This document shows, piece after piece, positions 43,901 to 57,100 of a stretch of 64,000 nucleotides of DNA. Origin of the DNA: Apostichopus japonicus. Its lineage: Eukaryota > Echinodermata > Holothuroidea > Aspidochirotida > Stichopodidae. Position 1 is the stretch's first letter; every line of letters begins with the position of its first letter. Location of the stretch: positions 15,355,001 through 15,419,000 of the forward strand of contig NC_092566.1 of the NCBI RefSeq assembly GCF_037975245.1. Direction: 5' to 3'. The position numbers were made by a program, and so were the translations under genes. A model generated the notes under the pieces. The model worked only from the letters and a program-made list of their open reading frames with translations, searched no databases and had not been told where the DNA came from.

Positions 43901-46900
43901 AGGACTTTAATACATTTGACCAACTTAACTGATGGACAATATAAACTTTCATATTTTGGAATATAGCCAGATATGCAGTGGCCTAAAAACAAATATCGTT
44001 ATCGCAGTGTATTAGCAGTGTAATAATTATTTATAGGAAGTGCGTATCACGTACGATTGCTAGCTTAGCTTCATAACATGCTGTTCGTGCAACAACTTAG
44101 GACGAATGATAGAAAGGATGAGAACGAACGTTGTCGACGTTGTTGTGCATACGGTTCGTGACATTCCATAGAGTGCGGTTAGGTAGGCAATATGTATTTT
44201 ATTACGCAGTGGCCAACTGTAGGCTTGTAATAGGCTATAGGCTAAAGTTAGCTAATTGCATCTGCCAAACTAAGTAAGTAGTTGAATCAGTAGGCGTGAA
44301 TGTTACTACAATTATAATTGAGTTAACGGAGCTGACGAGTATTCAAGATCAAAAGAGCACTGACATAATACCATGCTAAAAAAACAACAGTTTTTAAACA
44401 TTTTTTTCGACACTGAAAGGGGGGAGCGGTCGCTCCCCCTGCTCCCCCCCTGGCTACGTCCCTGGTCTTTGGAAGAAGGTACTGATAAACCTGGTGTATC
44501 ACAAACTATGACTGTGTAAGTATAACAGGCATCACACAGAGATAGAATGCAAGGAGGTTACAGTTAGAAGGCCAGTTTTATGTCTAACGTTTTATGATCT
44601 CATAGATACAGAAAATGGTGAGGTGCATACGGCAGGCTGCTTAAATCTGAACTTTTATCGGTCATGGGTCATGATACTGAATAATGCATTAGATGGACAA
44701 ATTTTATATGTATGAATGAACCTTAATATACTACAGACTACAGGGAAGCTATACAAACAGTACAATACACTAGGCCTACCTGCATTTATCTAATCAAGCA
44801 TACGGCCAGCATTCTGCACTTAAAGCTGGTTGATGTGCTTGCATTTTAATATGGCATAACCACAAAGATACTTGATCATAAAGAGTTCTATAGAGGCCCA
44901 GGTCATTATTGTACTGTATAGGGCTCTAGCCTTGTTCTGAAACCTACAGCGGGCTACCAGTATCGTACATTAAATGTCATCATATTTAAAACTGTGATGA
45001 AAAATACAGTGGGCCAAGATGACTTTTCCACAAAAAACAATCCATCTCGGTAAATTCCTAGCAAATCTCTTACTGATGTAAAGTCTGTATTAGTCTACAT
45101 ATAACCTAGATGATCATGAGCCATGAAGTAAAGTTTTTTGTTGTGTATAAAGGATATATATCCATGCAGCTGAATTGTTTGTTCTCGCGTCCATGAAATT
45201 ATAAGTTCCCCGAAAAATTTATCTTCTTTTCTTTCTTCTCACTTGTCACATTTGCATAAAAATGTAATTTTTAGAAGTTGGCATTTCAACTAGGTTTGCC
45301 TGTATATTAGTCATGTGGATTTCAGATGCATTCCACTCAGGTATTTAAGTAGAGTTTGACTGAACAATGATGAACTGTATTCGTGTGATTATTTGTGGAG
45401 GTACTTCTACGTAGTGTACTCAAAGAGTTTGATGAATGTGCTATCAAAGCAAATGTTCAGTAGAGGCTGTACTGTACTGTACATTCAGCACATACAGTAT
45501 GTATGAAAACAGTGCAAATATATAGAGTACAGTACTGTCCTTTCAATTAATTAATTAATTAATTAATTACAGGACTTTGATACAGGTACAGTATTTGATA
45601 AGGAGTGGTCTTAGAAACTTTTCAAAACTGTCTTAAAAAGTCTTCTCAAATATCATACCATGCTACTGCACCTACTGTAAGTGCAATTTGGTTGTGATCT
45701 GGTATTATTGACAATAGATCTTCTAGGCCTAACCACACAACAGACACTCATCAGTACCTCCAGAAAATTCTTGTAATCATCATAATTTAAAGAGCTGCAT
45801 TTTGCATTTGAATCAAATTTATTAGAGGTTCAATAGGTCATTGAAAATGTCTTGTTCAGTTCAGCCACCAAATTGGTACCAAGCAAAATGGTTGAAATTA
45901 GGCATAGATTTTCACTGCTGAAAAAAAAAGTTAAATTAATGGATACAAAATTATCCTCTTTGAAAAATTCAACAAATGTTATCAACTGGTTACAAACCTG
46001 TACAGTAGGTACAGTAGGTCACATTGTTAGATGTAATGGTACAGTAGTTAATTTGTGATTATTACAAAGCTTAATAATCAGAATATTCAAAAAATAATAT
46101 CATTCATCTGAATAAAAAATGCTGATATATATATTTCTTATTTTTACTGCCTACTATAAAACTATTTGCCTCCATTGACTCATTCAATTGTAGAATTTAA
46201 TTCTTGCTATGAAATTTTTTGAAAATAAGTAAAGAGGGTGACAGTGGAAGGTACAGTAGAAGTATTAAGCACTGGTAATTTTCTGTAAATTTTAACATCT
46301 TGGTTCATGTTGGGGCCCTATACTGAATTGTACTGTAAGGTTGTTTTTAAACTCTGTGACCATTTATGAGGTTTTCATAAATTTGCGACCAATGCTGTAT
46401 GAAGACTTTTAACTGATAGATCCATTTATATCTGACCATACCTGATTAATGGTCAATAAGATTATACAACCGTTCGTTTTTTTCATCATTCTTTGGCCAG
46501 ACTGTGTGCGTGTACAAAGGTCAGCATTTAAGCCAAGTTGATCAACTGTGATGTTATTTTGAGCAATATGGAGAGAGATAGAAATTTAAGAGAGCGTTGT
46601 GGTCATGTGGTTTAAGGCAGTGGACTTGTGATCTAAGGTTTGCAGGTTTGAATCCTGGCCAGATCATTCTGTTGTGTCCTTGGTCAAGGCACTTTGTCTC
46701 CATTGCCTCTCTTCACCCAGGTGTATAAATGGGGACCTTTGAGATAAAACTGTCAGCTGGGCGCTGTTTAGCTGCTGCCATGTGGAGGGATTGCCTCTGT
46801 GTTTGACAGGTTATCATTGACCAGGGTAATATTGTGATGCGCCTTGAGCACAGTTATCGGTGGATATATGTCTGCACTTTATAAATCCTCAATATCACTT

Positions 46901-49731
46901 ATATTATTATCATTGCCGCCATAGTTCGATCGGATGCATTTGATGCAAATAGTGGTTTTGAGTCCCATGAATCTGTGACCACGTTCACAGGGCTTTCATT
47001 TCGTTGATCACTTGTGTTGTCTACTATTTAACTGTTTATGACCAACATAATAACCCGTACTATCCTTTCTGTAATTCCAGCTCCGGCAAGCTGTTTTCAG
47101 GTTTGTTCAAGATGAGCTGGCACCCAAAGCTGCAGAAATTGATGCCACAGATGAATTCACAGAGAGAAGGGTAAACTTTTTGTTCTTTTAACGGCGGAAA
47201 CATTTGATTTTGATTTAAAAAGTATGAAAGAATTACATGCGCTGTATGTTCGATGTATATATCCCCGCACAATTTGCATTCAATTCCTACGTGTCGTTTT
47301 TGAGATAACAACATTGAAATTTGACCCGTTTTGCGCTAAACGTCAACTTGAAGCAAACAGGTGTGATGTCACATGTACAGTACATACCGACCAGTGTTTT
47401 TTTTCCCTTTCAAATCTTTGTTCACTTTTCTTCAAAATTGGGATGTATTAGTTATAAAGGGAGATATTGTTTTAATATCATTAGAATGCGCTTCAAGTCA
47501 CTAGTATATTGATAACTTCACTTCCCATTTATATGTAAAGTTGGAGCCATATTTTACAGTCAGTTCAAAGTAAAAAAAAGTAATGTGAAAATAATAAAGT
47601 AAAACAAAACCACTTTTCCTGTTTTCAGTGTGCAAGTATGACATCACAGCTGTTTGCCTCAAGTTCACTTACGGTACAGACTGTGCTGACTTCAATTGTC
47701 AATTTTCTGGAGAATGCTACGTAGGAATTGCCTGAAAAGTTTAATTTCAACAGGATGCTTTGTATGTTCCTTTGTCATCAGTGGAGAATATAAATTTTCC
47801 TTTAAGCTATATCTTTGTAACAATGTTATTTTTTGTGCTGAAAACATTTTAATGGAAGGTACAAGTTCCACAGAAAATGTTTGAAGTACTGACTCACTGG
47901 GTAACTGGTACTGTACACCATAAGTACTGTGAAAACTTGAACTAATAATTTTTGGGAAGATCAAATGACTAATTTGTCTCTTTTCTTGAACCTCCATGAT
48001 TTTTCTTTATTAGGATCTTTGGAAGAAGATGGGTGATTTGGGCCTCCATGGGATCACAGTTCCTGGTAAGTGAAATAGATAACATTTTTTCATCTATATA
48101 TAGTGAAATTACAATAAGAACTCCTGTGAAGCCGGTTGTTTGTCCATGCTACTGTACAGTACCTCTGTCTTGGGTGCTCCATTCTAATGCTAATACCACC
48201 GTATACTGTCCTCACATATCATGCTTTGAAGCACTCGTACTGACAGTACGAGCAGTTGCTAATGTTTCTCAGATTCTAATGCTAATACCACTCTATACTG
48301 TCCTCGCGTGTCATGCTGCAAAGCACTCGTACTGGCAGTACAGTACAAACAGTTACTAACCCTATACCTGATAGCAAACCAGGTACTGTTGTATATATCC
48401 TGCTCATACTATCATTAGAACAGGAACATAAAGACACTGCAGGGATGTGCCCACGCTATGCGGCACTGGGCGACAACGCCCAGCACTTAAAATTACACCC
48501 CTAGCACTGTCATAAAAATCATGAATCCTGCCCAGCACTATTTTCATCTAAATTCCCGACATTCCTATATTCAACATAAATTGAAAAACAAAAAATTTAA
48601 AAATGTAAATTGTTAGCAAAACTAGTACTTGTGTATGTGCTTAAAAAGCTACACAAAATGCCAGCATTTGGCATCTGAGTACCTTAAAAAATCGGACACC
48701 CCCTCCCCCTTAGACCCCTCCCCCAGGACGGCGATCAGTATACCCGGCACTCAGGAAATCCTGGCCACATCCCTGCACTGTGTTGGTACTTTTAGTTTCC
48801 ATCTCATTTTTAATTATAAACTACCCCACCAGGTACATAAGTATGTCATAAACCACAAAAAAAAACAAAAAAAAACAATGGGGTTTAACGTACTGGATAT
48901 ATACCGTAAAACTTCAATCTGTCTTCTATCAAAGCTATCGCATTCACACATCGCAGGACCCCCCCCCCCCCACTAGTTTGGCCGCCACATGCATCCTGAA
49001 GTTCCTGTCCTCAGATGCAGCAGTACCCGATAAGGTGCTCCTTATCCCATGATGAGCACACCCGAGTGTAAAAACTTGACTCGGCCTATTAGCCCGAAAC
49101 CTTCAAATTCTCACATAATATCTCTTCACTTGTAAAAGTTTTTCATAAATGACAGTACTGTACACAGCAACTACTTTCTTATTGCAGAAGAGGATGGGGG
49201 AACAGGAGGCGGTTACTTGGACCATTGTATCGTCATGGAGGAGGTATCGAGAGCCTCTGGAGCCATCGCTCTCGCCTACGGTGCTCACTCCAACCTCTGT
49301 ATCAACCAGATCAGTCGGAACGGGACTGCAGAACAAAAAGCCAAATATCTTCCTAAGGTATCCACTTTTGAACGTGAGCTTTCAGTTGGTAAAGTAACTG
49401 AAAGCTCTTCCTCCCAGGCTTCCTCTTTTACTTGCACTCATTTCGTGAACGGATCGCCGAGTCAACGAATTGTAATAGCTAATTTACCGTATCGAGCCAA
49501 GGTGAACACCAGATAGGCATGAACTAGGAAAGAAAACATAAAGATTTGCTTGTGGGGATGCAAAATTTCTGTACGACTCTTGTCGAAAGCATTTACGGAG
49601 CCCTACTACAGAGGGTTGTTTCATCACAAACTTTGTTCAGTGGTTGGATTCAGCTCGGCAATCCAATTATGCTGGAATGTGGCTATCTTTAAACCCGGGA
49701 ATATTTATAGAAACAAAGCTGGCAGTCAAGT

Positions 49732-49814
<83 letters not shown>

Positions 49815-51158
49815 AAACTAAAGTTCTGGTTAAAAGTAATCTGTTAACACTCAAGGATGTTGTCAGGACTAAAATGTAATACATAACATGACCTTAATTC
49901 CAACCACCTCCCCACCCCCATCCCCCCCTTCATTTCAATCTAGTGCCAGTCATTGTTTGTTTCAAAACCTCAGAAGTTTCACTTTTCCCAAAATATGAAG
50001 TAAATCCTCTGGTAATTAAATGTTAGTAACCCTCTAGTAATTAAGTGAAGTTAATCCTATGGTAATTAAATGAAGTTAATGAAGGCAATTACTGTATCTC
50101 AGAGACCCAATGACATCAACTTCAGCTCAGATTAAGAGGTATATATGCAAATTACAGACTGTTTGGATCTATGCATATTTACTTTAAAATCATATAACAC
50201 CTACCGCAGGATTATTATTATTATTGATATATTTATTGTGTATAAGTATTGGAAATGAGTGATGGAGCTAAGCTGCATGGTTGGCAGCTGTGGCTGGCAT
50301 CGACCGGCACTCCGCCTCGATAAATTGATTCTTTACCTTCCTGACCAGCACCTGGCCTATTGCCACAAAATCAGTAGGCTCATTAATGAGCAGAATTCTG
50401 GACATTTTTAACCCTTTTAATGACCAAAACTAACCGGGACATTTAGAAACAGCAAATCAGTAGGCTCATTAGTGAGCAGAATTCTAGACATTTTTAACCT
50501 TTTTAATGACCAATACAGCTCTCAACTTTTCCTGACTCCGTCCCCTAAATGTAACAATTGTAATGATATCTAGATCTCAAAGTTGAGAAGTCTGTTTGAA
50601 TGCTCATGATGGCCCGATACAAACTTCACAATTTGAAATATTTAGAAGATTTAAGGAGAATAACGTTTCCCAATTTCGTTAGTTACAAATTTCTTGATCT
50701 CTTTTCACAGTTGATAAGTGGAGAACATATCGGGGCTCTTGCCATGAGCGAGACAAACAGTGGATCGGATGTTGTGTCCATGAAATGCAAGGCAGAACTT
50801 AAAGGTAAGGCAGAGTTTTGAAAGATGACGTGCGAAATATCGTTTGAGGTTTTAGTCATGGTTTTATATTTAAAGCCGAAATGTGTGAAGTGCATGTAGT
50901 GCAATCATATCTGAATTTTTTAGAGATAGATAGATAGACATACAGACAGACAGATAGATAGACAGACATACAGACAGACAGACAGACAGATAGATAGACA
51001 GACAGTTAGACAGACAGACAGTTAGACAGACAGACAGTTAGATAGATAGACAGATAGATAGATAGGCAAATAGATAGACAGACATACAGATAGACAGACA
51101 GACAGTTAGATAGATAGACAGACAGACAGACAGTTAGATAGATAGACAGACAGGCAGT

Positions 51159-51189
<31 letters not shown>

Positions 51190-54100
51190 TTAGATAGATA
51201 GATAGATACACAGACATACAGATAGACAGACAGACATATATAGTAAGAGTAAGCATAACTTTATTGATCCTTAAAAGGAAACTACAGTGCTCACAAGGAA
51301 AAAAACAGAAAAGAGTAAGAAGTAAAACTAAAAAGAAAGAAAAACACGACAAAGCAGCAGGCTGTAAGAAAAGGCAAGAAAGATAATCTAACGTTTAAAA
51401 TTAATATAATGAGTGTTAATAGCCTGAGGAATGAGAGATAAACTATAGCAGGTTTGGGTATAACAGATGGAGGCTGCCTGATCCTACCACTGTGTGGGAT
51501 TACTTGTCTCATAAGGTGGACATAGTGGGGGGATTACTGTCAGTCCAAAGGGAATCCAGTTGGCTACGAATTAGGCAGCGGTAAACACAGTCCACCTTCT
51601 CCTGTACCTCACCAATCACCCGCCCGCCCCTCTAATACATTTATTGAAAGCTCCTTTTCGGTTATTGTAGCATTGCCTCTCCCAGCAAATTAGATAGATA
51701 GGATGGTAGGATGGATGGATTTATTGATTTGAGTTTTTAACTCTTTGGCAACATTTTGACATGCCTAACAGAACATGCATTGTGAAAATTATTCATATAT
51801 ATTAAATTATTCATGTATTATTCATATGCAAATTAGTGTGTGCCACTTGGTTTCATTCGCAGGCATTTTTTAATTGAAACTGGGTAACGATTTACAAGGA
51901 CGAAAAAATCTGAGACATGAAATACTGAGTTAAAATTTAAAATCAGAAATCATTTAAACTCCAGATTATTCATTTTATTAGTAGTAACATGGAAAAATGT
52001 TAAAATTGAATGGAATCAGTCATTATATCAATTTATTACGTTAATTTCCCAAAATATAAAAAAATATATAGAAAGGTGATTTTATACTCTTAAATATTGT
52101 GATTAGAGTGTTGTGACACTTGGCTGAGTATAAAAAACTTTATTTGAAAAGTTTCAGCTTCTTTGGCCCCCCCCCCCCCCTTCTTTTTGTCTTGTAAGAT
52201 TTCTTTAGGTAACCAGAATTTTGCATAAGTTTCTCTGAAACTTCCTCTCCGTTTTGTGTAAATTTCAGTCACAAAGTTATGTTTCTGTATTCTCGTAGAT
52301 GTTATGGTTTCTATCATTATAAATATGAATTCTGTTAATATTACACTAGTGTTTTTCTCACCATGTTCTTTCCACTGCACCACTATTTCGATAAATACAT
52401 CATAAATGAATTAAAAAGAGAAAAAAAAATCAGAATTGTCAAAGGTTCATAACATCGTCTCTGCAGACAGACAGACATATAGATAGATAGACAGACAGAT
52501 ACACAGATACACAGACATACATATAGATAGATAGACAGACAGACAGACAGATAGATATACAGACAGACAGACAGACAGACAGACAGATAGATAGATCGAT
52601 ATACACACCTTCAGATAGCTAGATAGATATACAGACAGACAGATAGACAGACAGATAGATAGACAGATATACAGACAGACATACAGATAGAAATTGAATT
52701 TGTCAAAAGGCTAACAAATTTTTCTTTTCACTATTAATCGCAACAACCTTGTTTTATTTTGTCTTATTCTTTTTCTTTCCGGTCATCTACAGTATTTCCC
52801 CCAAAAAAGGGGTGAAGGGAAAAAAAAGGGGGAAGGAGGGGGGAGAGAAGGCCTATATTTGAATGCCAGCCACTTTGATTGATTTCTGCTTTATCGTCTT
52901 TCAGGTGATTACTATGTTTTAAACGGAAGCAAGTTCTGGATCACCAACGGCCCAGACGCGGACGTTCTCGTTGTCTACGCCAAGACTGACCCAAAGGCCA
53001 AAGCTCAACACGCAATATCGACTTTCCTCATCGAAAAGGTATCGTCACACTCGAGCATGAACCCAAAAAAGTCTGACATTGAAAGACCATAATTATTTGT
53101 GGTACGGAGAGGGAGGAATGTCTGCATGGGATTCAATACTCCGTCTAGGTCTCCGAGTTTTATAAAACGGAAATTATATTGAAGATGATAAAAAGTTTGC
53201 TTTCATTCATAGGTTTTAATAAATAATTATATTGCTGCTGTTTATTTAGGCAATTATTTCATATCTGCAGTGGAAGATGTTACATTTTACCCTGATTCTA
53301 GTATCAGGAAGATTTCTGTGTAGTATATCATTACTTCACCTATCCAACTCGATTACACGTTTACCACGGGCAAGTACTGTCGCATAAATGATTTTCACTA
53401 GCTGAAAGGTGACTATTACGAAACAGCAGCGGGGAAACCCAGCAAGAAATATTTATACTGATTACCGTATCAACGAGAGGGGTCTTATAACCACTCAGGA
53501 ATTGAACAACCACTCGGGAATTGAACAAACCGCAAATGATGCATGATTCAAGCACATTTCTCGTTTGGTGTCATTCTAAGGCTCTCGGCTCCGACTGAAT
53601 GTGACCCGACTCGACCTCGACCCGTCCCGACCTAGTTTTGAGAGTCGTCACGGACCCATGTTGCTTTACAAGTGACTCCCGCACACTGAAGGACTGATGA
53701 GGATACACAATGGCTGTTTTCTGGTAACGATCGTTTGATCAGCTATGTCAGATGCACAAAAAGTTTCCCCGACACCGTTACATTTGTTGAAACTGGGGAG
53801 CTTTAGTCGTGAACCATTGGCGATGCGGTTTAAAGCTGGCAAAAGTTCACTGCCCTGTTTTCGTTATCTTCAAAATTCTGAGTTACGTCGGTGGAGCCAA
53901 GCCGGTACACTTTTTCAGTTGTACAGTTTGCGGCCGGCTTAACAAAATTTGAGAGATTTTGTGTTAACTATGTTATTGTACAAGGTCTCGCTTAATCACT
54001 GATGGAGAGGACTTTTATTGATGATAAATTAATCTAGATAAGGATTTTTTTTTCTGATGGATAGCGTTCGTGCTAGTAGATGTGGCTTTCTCTGCATCGA

Positions 54101-57100
54101 ATGGATCCCAGTGACTTTTAGGGTCAATGTTTAAACATTCAGTTCTTTGTAAGGATCAATTTCATCAAGATACAATAACATGTTTTATGAATATGCTACC
54201 ATAATAATAATAATACATAATTTTTATATGTGTAAAAGTAAGTTGGCCTGAAGTTTCGATCCTAGCAGGATCTTCTTCAAAGGCTTACCTTTAAACATTC
54301 TCCTACACAGGCTCTCTAGTGGATAAGCAGTTTGCTAACAGTTTTATTTGATTATAATTTTTATATAGCGCCAAACAAACTATGAAATAATTCTTGTAGC
54401 GCTCGTACCATCATGGAGGGATCGACTGCCCACCACTTGGTAACATTTTTCATGTACTCTATGATTTGTCCAACAGGGCATGGAGGGAGCGACTGCCCAC
54501 CACTTAGTAACATTTTTCATGTACTCTATGATTTGTCCAACAGGGCATGGAGGGATTTACGACTGCACAGAAATTGAACAAACTGGGTATGCGTGGCTCT
54601 AGTACATGTGAATTGGTTTTTGAAGATTGCAAAGTACCAGGCAAGTATGATCATGGTAAAAGATCCATGGAAAAATGTATGAAATATAGTTTGAATGGGA
54701 AGAGGGGGTGGGTGAGGGGGTTAAGTAGGGGGTGCTGGTTCAAGTTTGATATCATCAAGGTATAAATTGGAGGAAATGTGGATTATTTTTGAAACTCTTA
54801 AAGTTACTGCTTACTATTACTTACTATGAACTCAGACTGCTGATTTGCAACAATTCGATCGTCTGGACAAAAAGTGAATCTGTGAAGTCACAACCATGTT
54901 ACTTACTTTTCCAAATTGAATATGGGGGGGGGGGGTGAGGGGAGGGGGTTACATTACCGACCATAATTTGCTATTTTCCACTCAAATGATGAATTATGAA
55001 GTCCTACAGACTCAGGTCTTGTTGCATGTAATGTTTTCGGATCTTTTTGGAAATTACAGTAAAAAAGTTGATTCTTTAAAAAAAAAAAAAATTATTATTA
55101 TTAATTTTTATTTTTTTATTTTTAAGTTTATTTTTTTACCTTGCTTTCTTGCAGTCTCAAATGTCATGGGTGGGTTAAACGCCGGTGTATATGTTCTGAT
55201 GAGCGGACTGGATCTGGAGAGACTGGTACTGTCTGCTGGACCAATTGGGTAAAAGTCATATTTTTAAACGTTGCTTCCTAGAGCCAAAATAATCGTTTTT
55301 TTTGGCAGATTCACAGATCATTCAGTTTTCTCAATTTTAAATGAAATTTGGGTCAAGTTTGGGTAAATTTCAAGTTGAACTTCTGTAACACCAGTGTGTG
55401 TCAGAATAGCTTTGATGTACTTGGTATTTAGGGTATTTTAGTTGAATATTAATTAGATTCCTGCTATTCAAAGGTTGTGATGGAGTTGGGTGGGAACTCA
55501 CAACCATTTGTCAATTTGCAGTTTGGAGAGTTGCCAAAGAAATTTGGAAGAAAATGTCTGTCAAATCTGTCACATAATTCACTTCAAAAATGGGAAAATC
55601 TATAATTAAGCACCCTTAAACACACACACAATGATATTCTCAATGGGGAAGGGGGTACCTTCTACCCATAATCCCCTTCCCCAGGCCAGAACTTCCGCCG
55701 CTGGACGGTCGCCAAGGTGATGGAGGTGAAGGGTCAGTAAGTAAGAAAAAATTAATAATAGGGCATTAGATAATTCAGTTTCAAACTCAAAACTGGGTCT
55801 CCTTGGCATATGCAAATTTCGTTATGTAACACCAATGCGTCAGAGATGTTTTTTTCTTGGTCTTTCTTGACTATTTTAAGATACACTCAATTTTGATGCT
55901 GAGTTTGTTGAGACATCGGAAAACTATAAAGCCCCGTTCGCACAATGTATCGTACGGCTCGATAGGATAGGTTACGACACTACAGCTACGTAGGATAAAT
56001 TAAGGAAGAAACAGAAACATTGTCTTTAGGTGAGATCGTTAGCACTTCCTGCGACAAGATTTTATACGGTGCAATAGTCCTCAATTTGAAAACATTTTGT
56101 GGAATGGGTTACGTTGATTCTGTCAAATTTTGCACAGTATGTGTCACAGATAATAATTTAAATCACTTTAAAGGTAGCATACTCCTTATAGTTGCACCAT
56201 TGACTTACACCACTAAATCGTCCAAGTAATGTGGTCTCTAAAGTCCTTGTAGAAGTTCTCACATGCTGAACCCTTACCCATCAGATGGTAATGCTGACAA
56301 GTTAGGCCATTCATGGCACCTTCAATTTTCCATATCATGAACCTGTAGAATTTCTTTCAATTGTAGACAACCCTCTCTATACTCAACCAGTACAATTGTT
56401 GTACTCATAAAAGTGTTCTTTTATATTTGCCTAAGATTTTCTCACCAATTGTACTTCCATTTGAGTCCTCGAACATCCAAGCTCCAAAAACCAGTTCCTG
56501 TTTGATACCATATCCCCAAAGAAGTTTTCTAATGTTTGCTTTTTGGCAACTTTCCTGAGGAGAAAACTCGAGAATTACATAACATTATCATGTGACGTAA
56601 CCCATGGATACAATGTCATGTGACATTACCCAGCCATCTTCATTATTCTTGAGTTTTTGCTGGTAAAAAACCAACAGAAAGTAATCAATAATGCAATAAC
56701 AAATATTTTCTTTTCTCTGTTACTTTTCTGTTAATCGGTGTAGTGTTGCCCTTAACCACATAATGCTAGACAAAGCAAAAGTGGTTAAAAATGGTAATTC
56801 TGCTACCACAATTAGGAATCCAAAAGATTTAATTACACAGTTGGAACTCTGTGCTCTCAACTTCTCCCTGATGGCCCCCTCCCCCGTACAGACTCGGTTA
56901 TGCCAAGGTATGGCATAATTCTTTGCCGTACGACTATTTATGCAACCTGTAAAATTCAAGGGAACATTTTGAGTAGATCTCCCACACAAGTTGAGCCCCA
57001 CGTTTGGTCACAGGACCCAACAAAGTAGTTTAATAGGAGTAGATAAGTGGTTCTTCATAAAAGCTAATTATTGGCTTTCATGAATGCAATCAAGTTATCC

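Noticed and set aside
50930-51240. CRISPR-like array
   Set aside because: Units are four bases with no spacers; it is a GATA/GACA microsatellite in a eukaryotic intron.
54477-54640. Longer IVD exon 7 using the upstream acceptor
   Set aside because: It adds 67 nt and breaks the frame; exon 6 joins in frame only to 54544.
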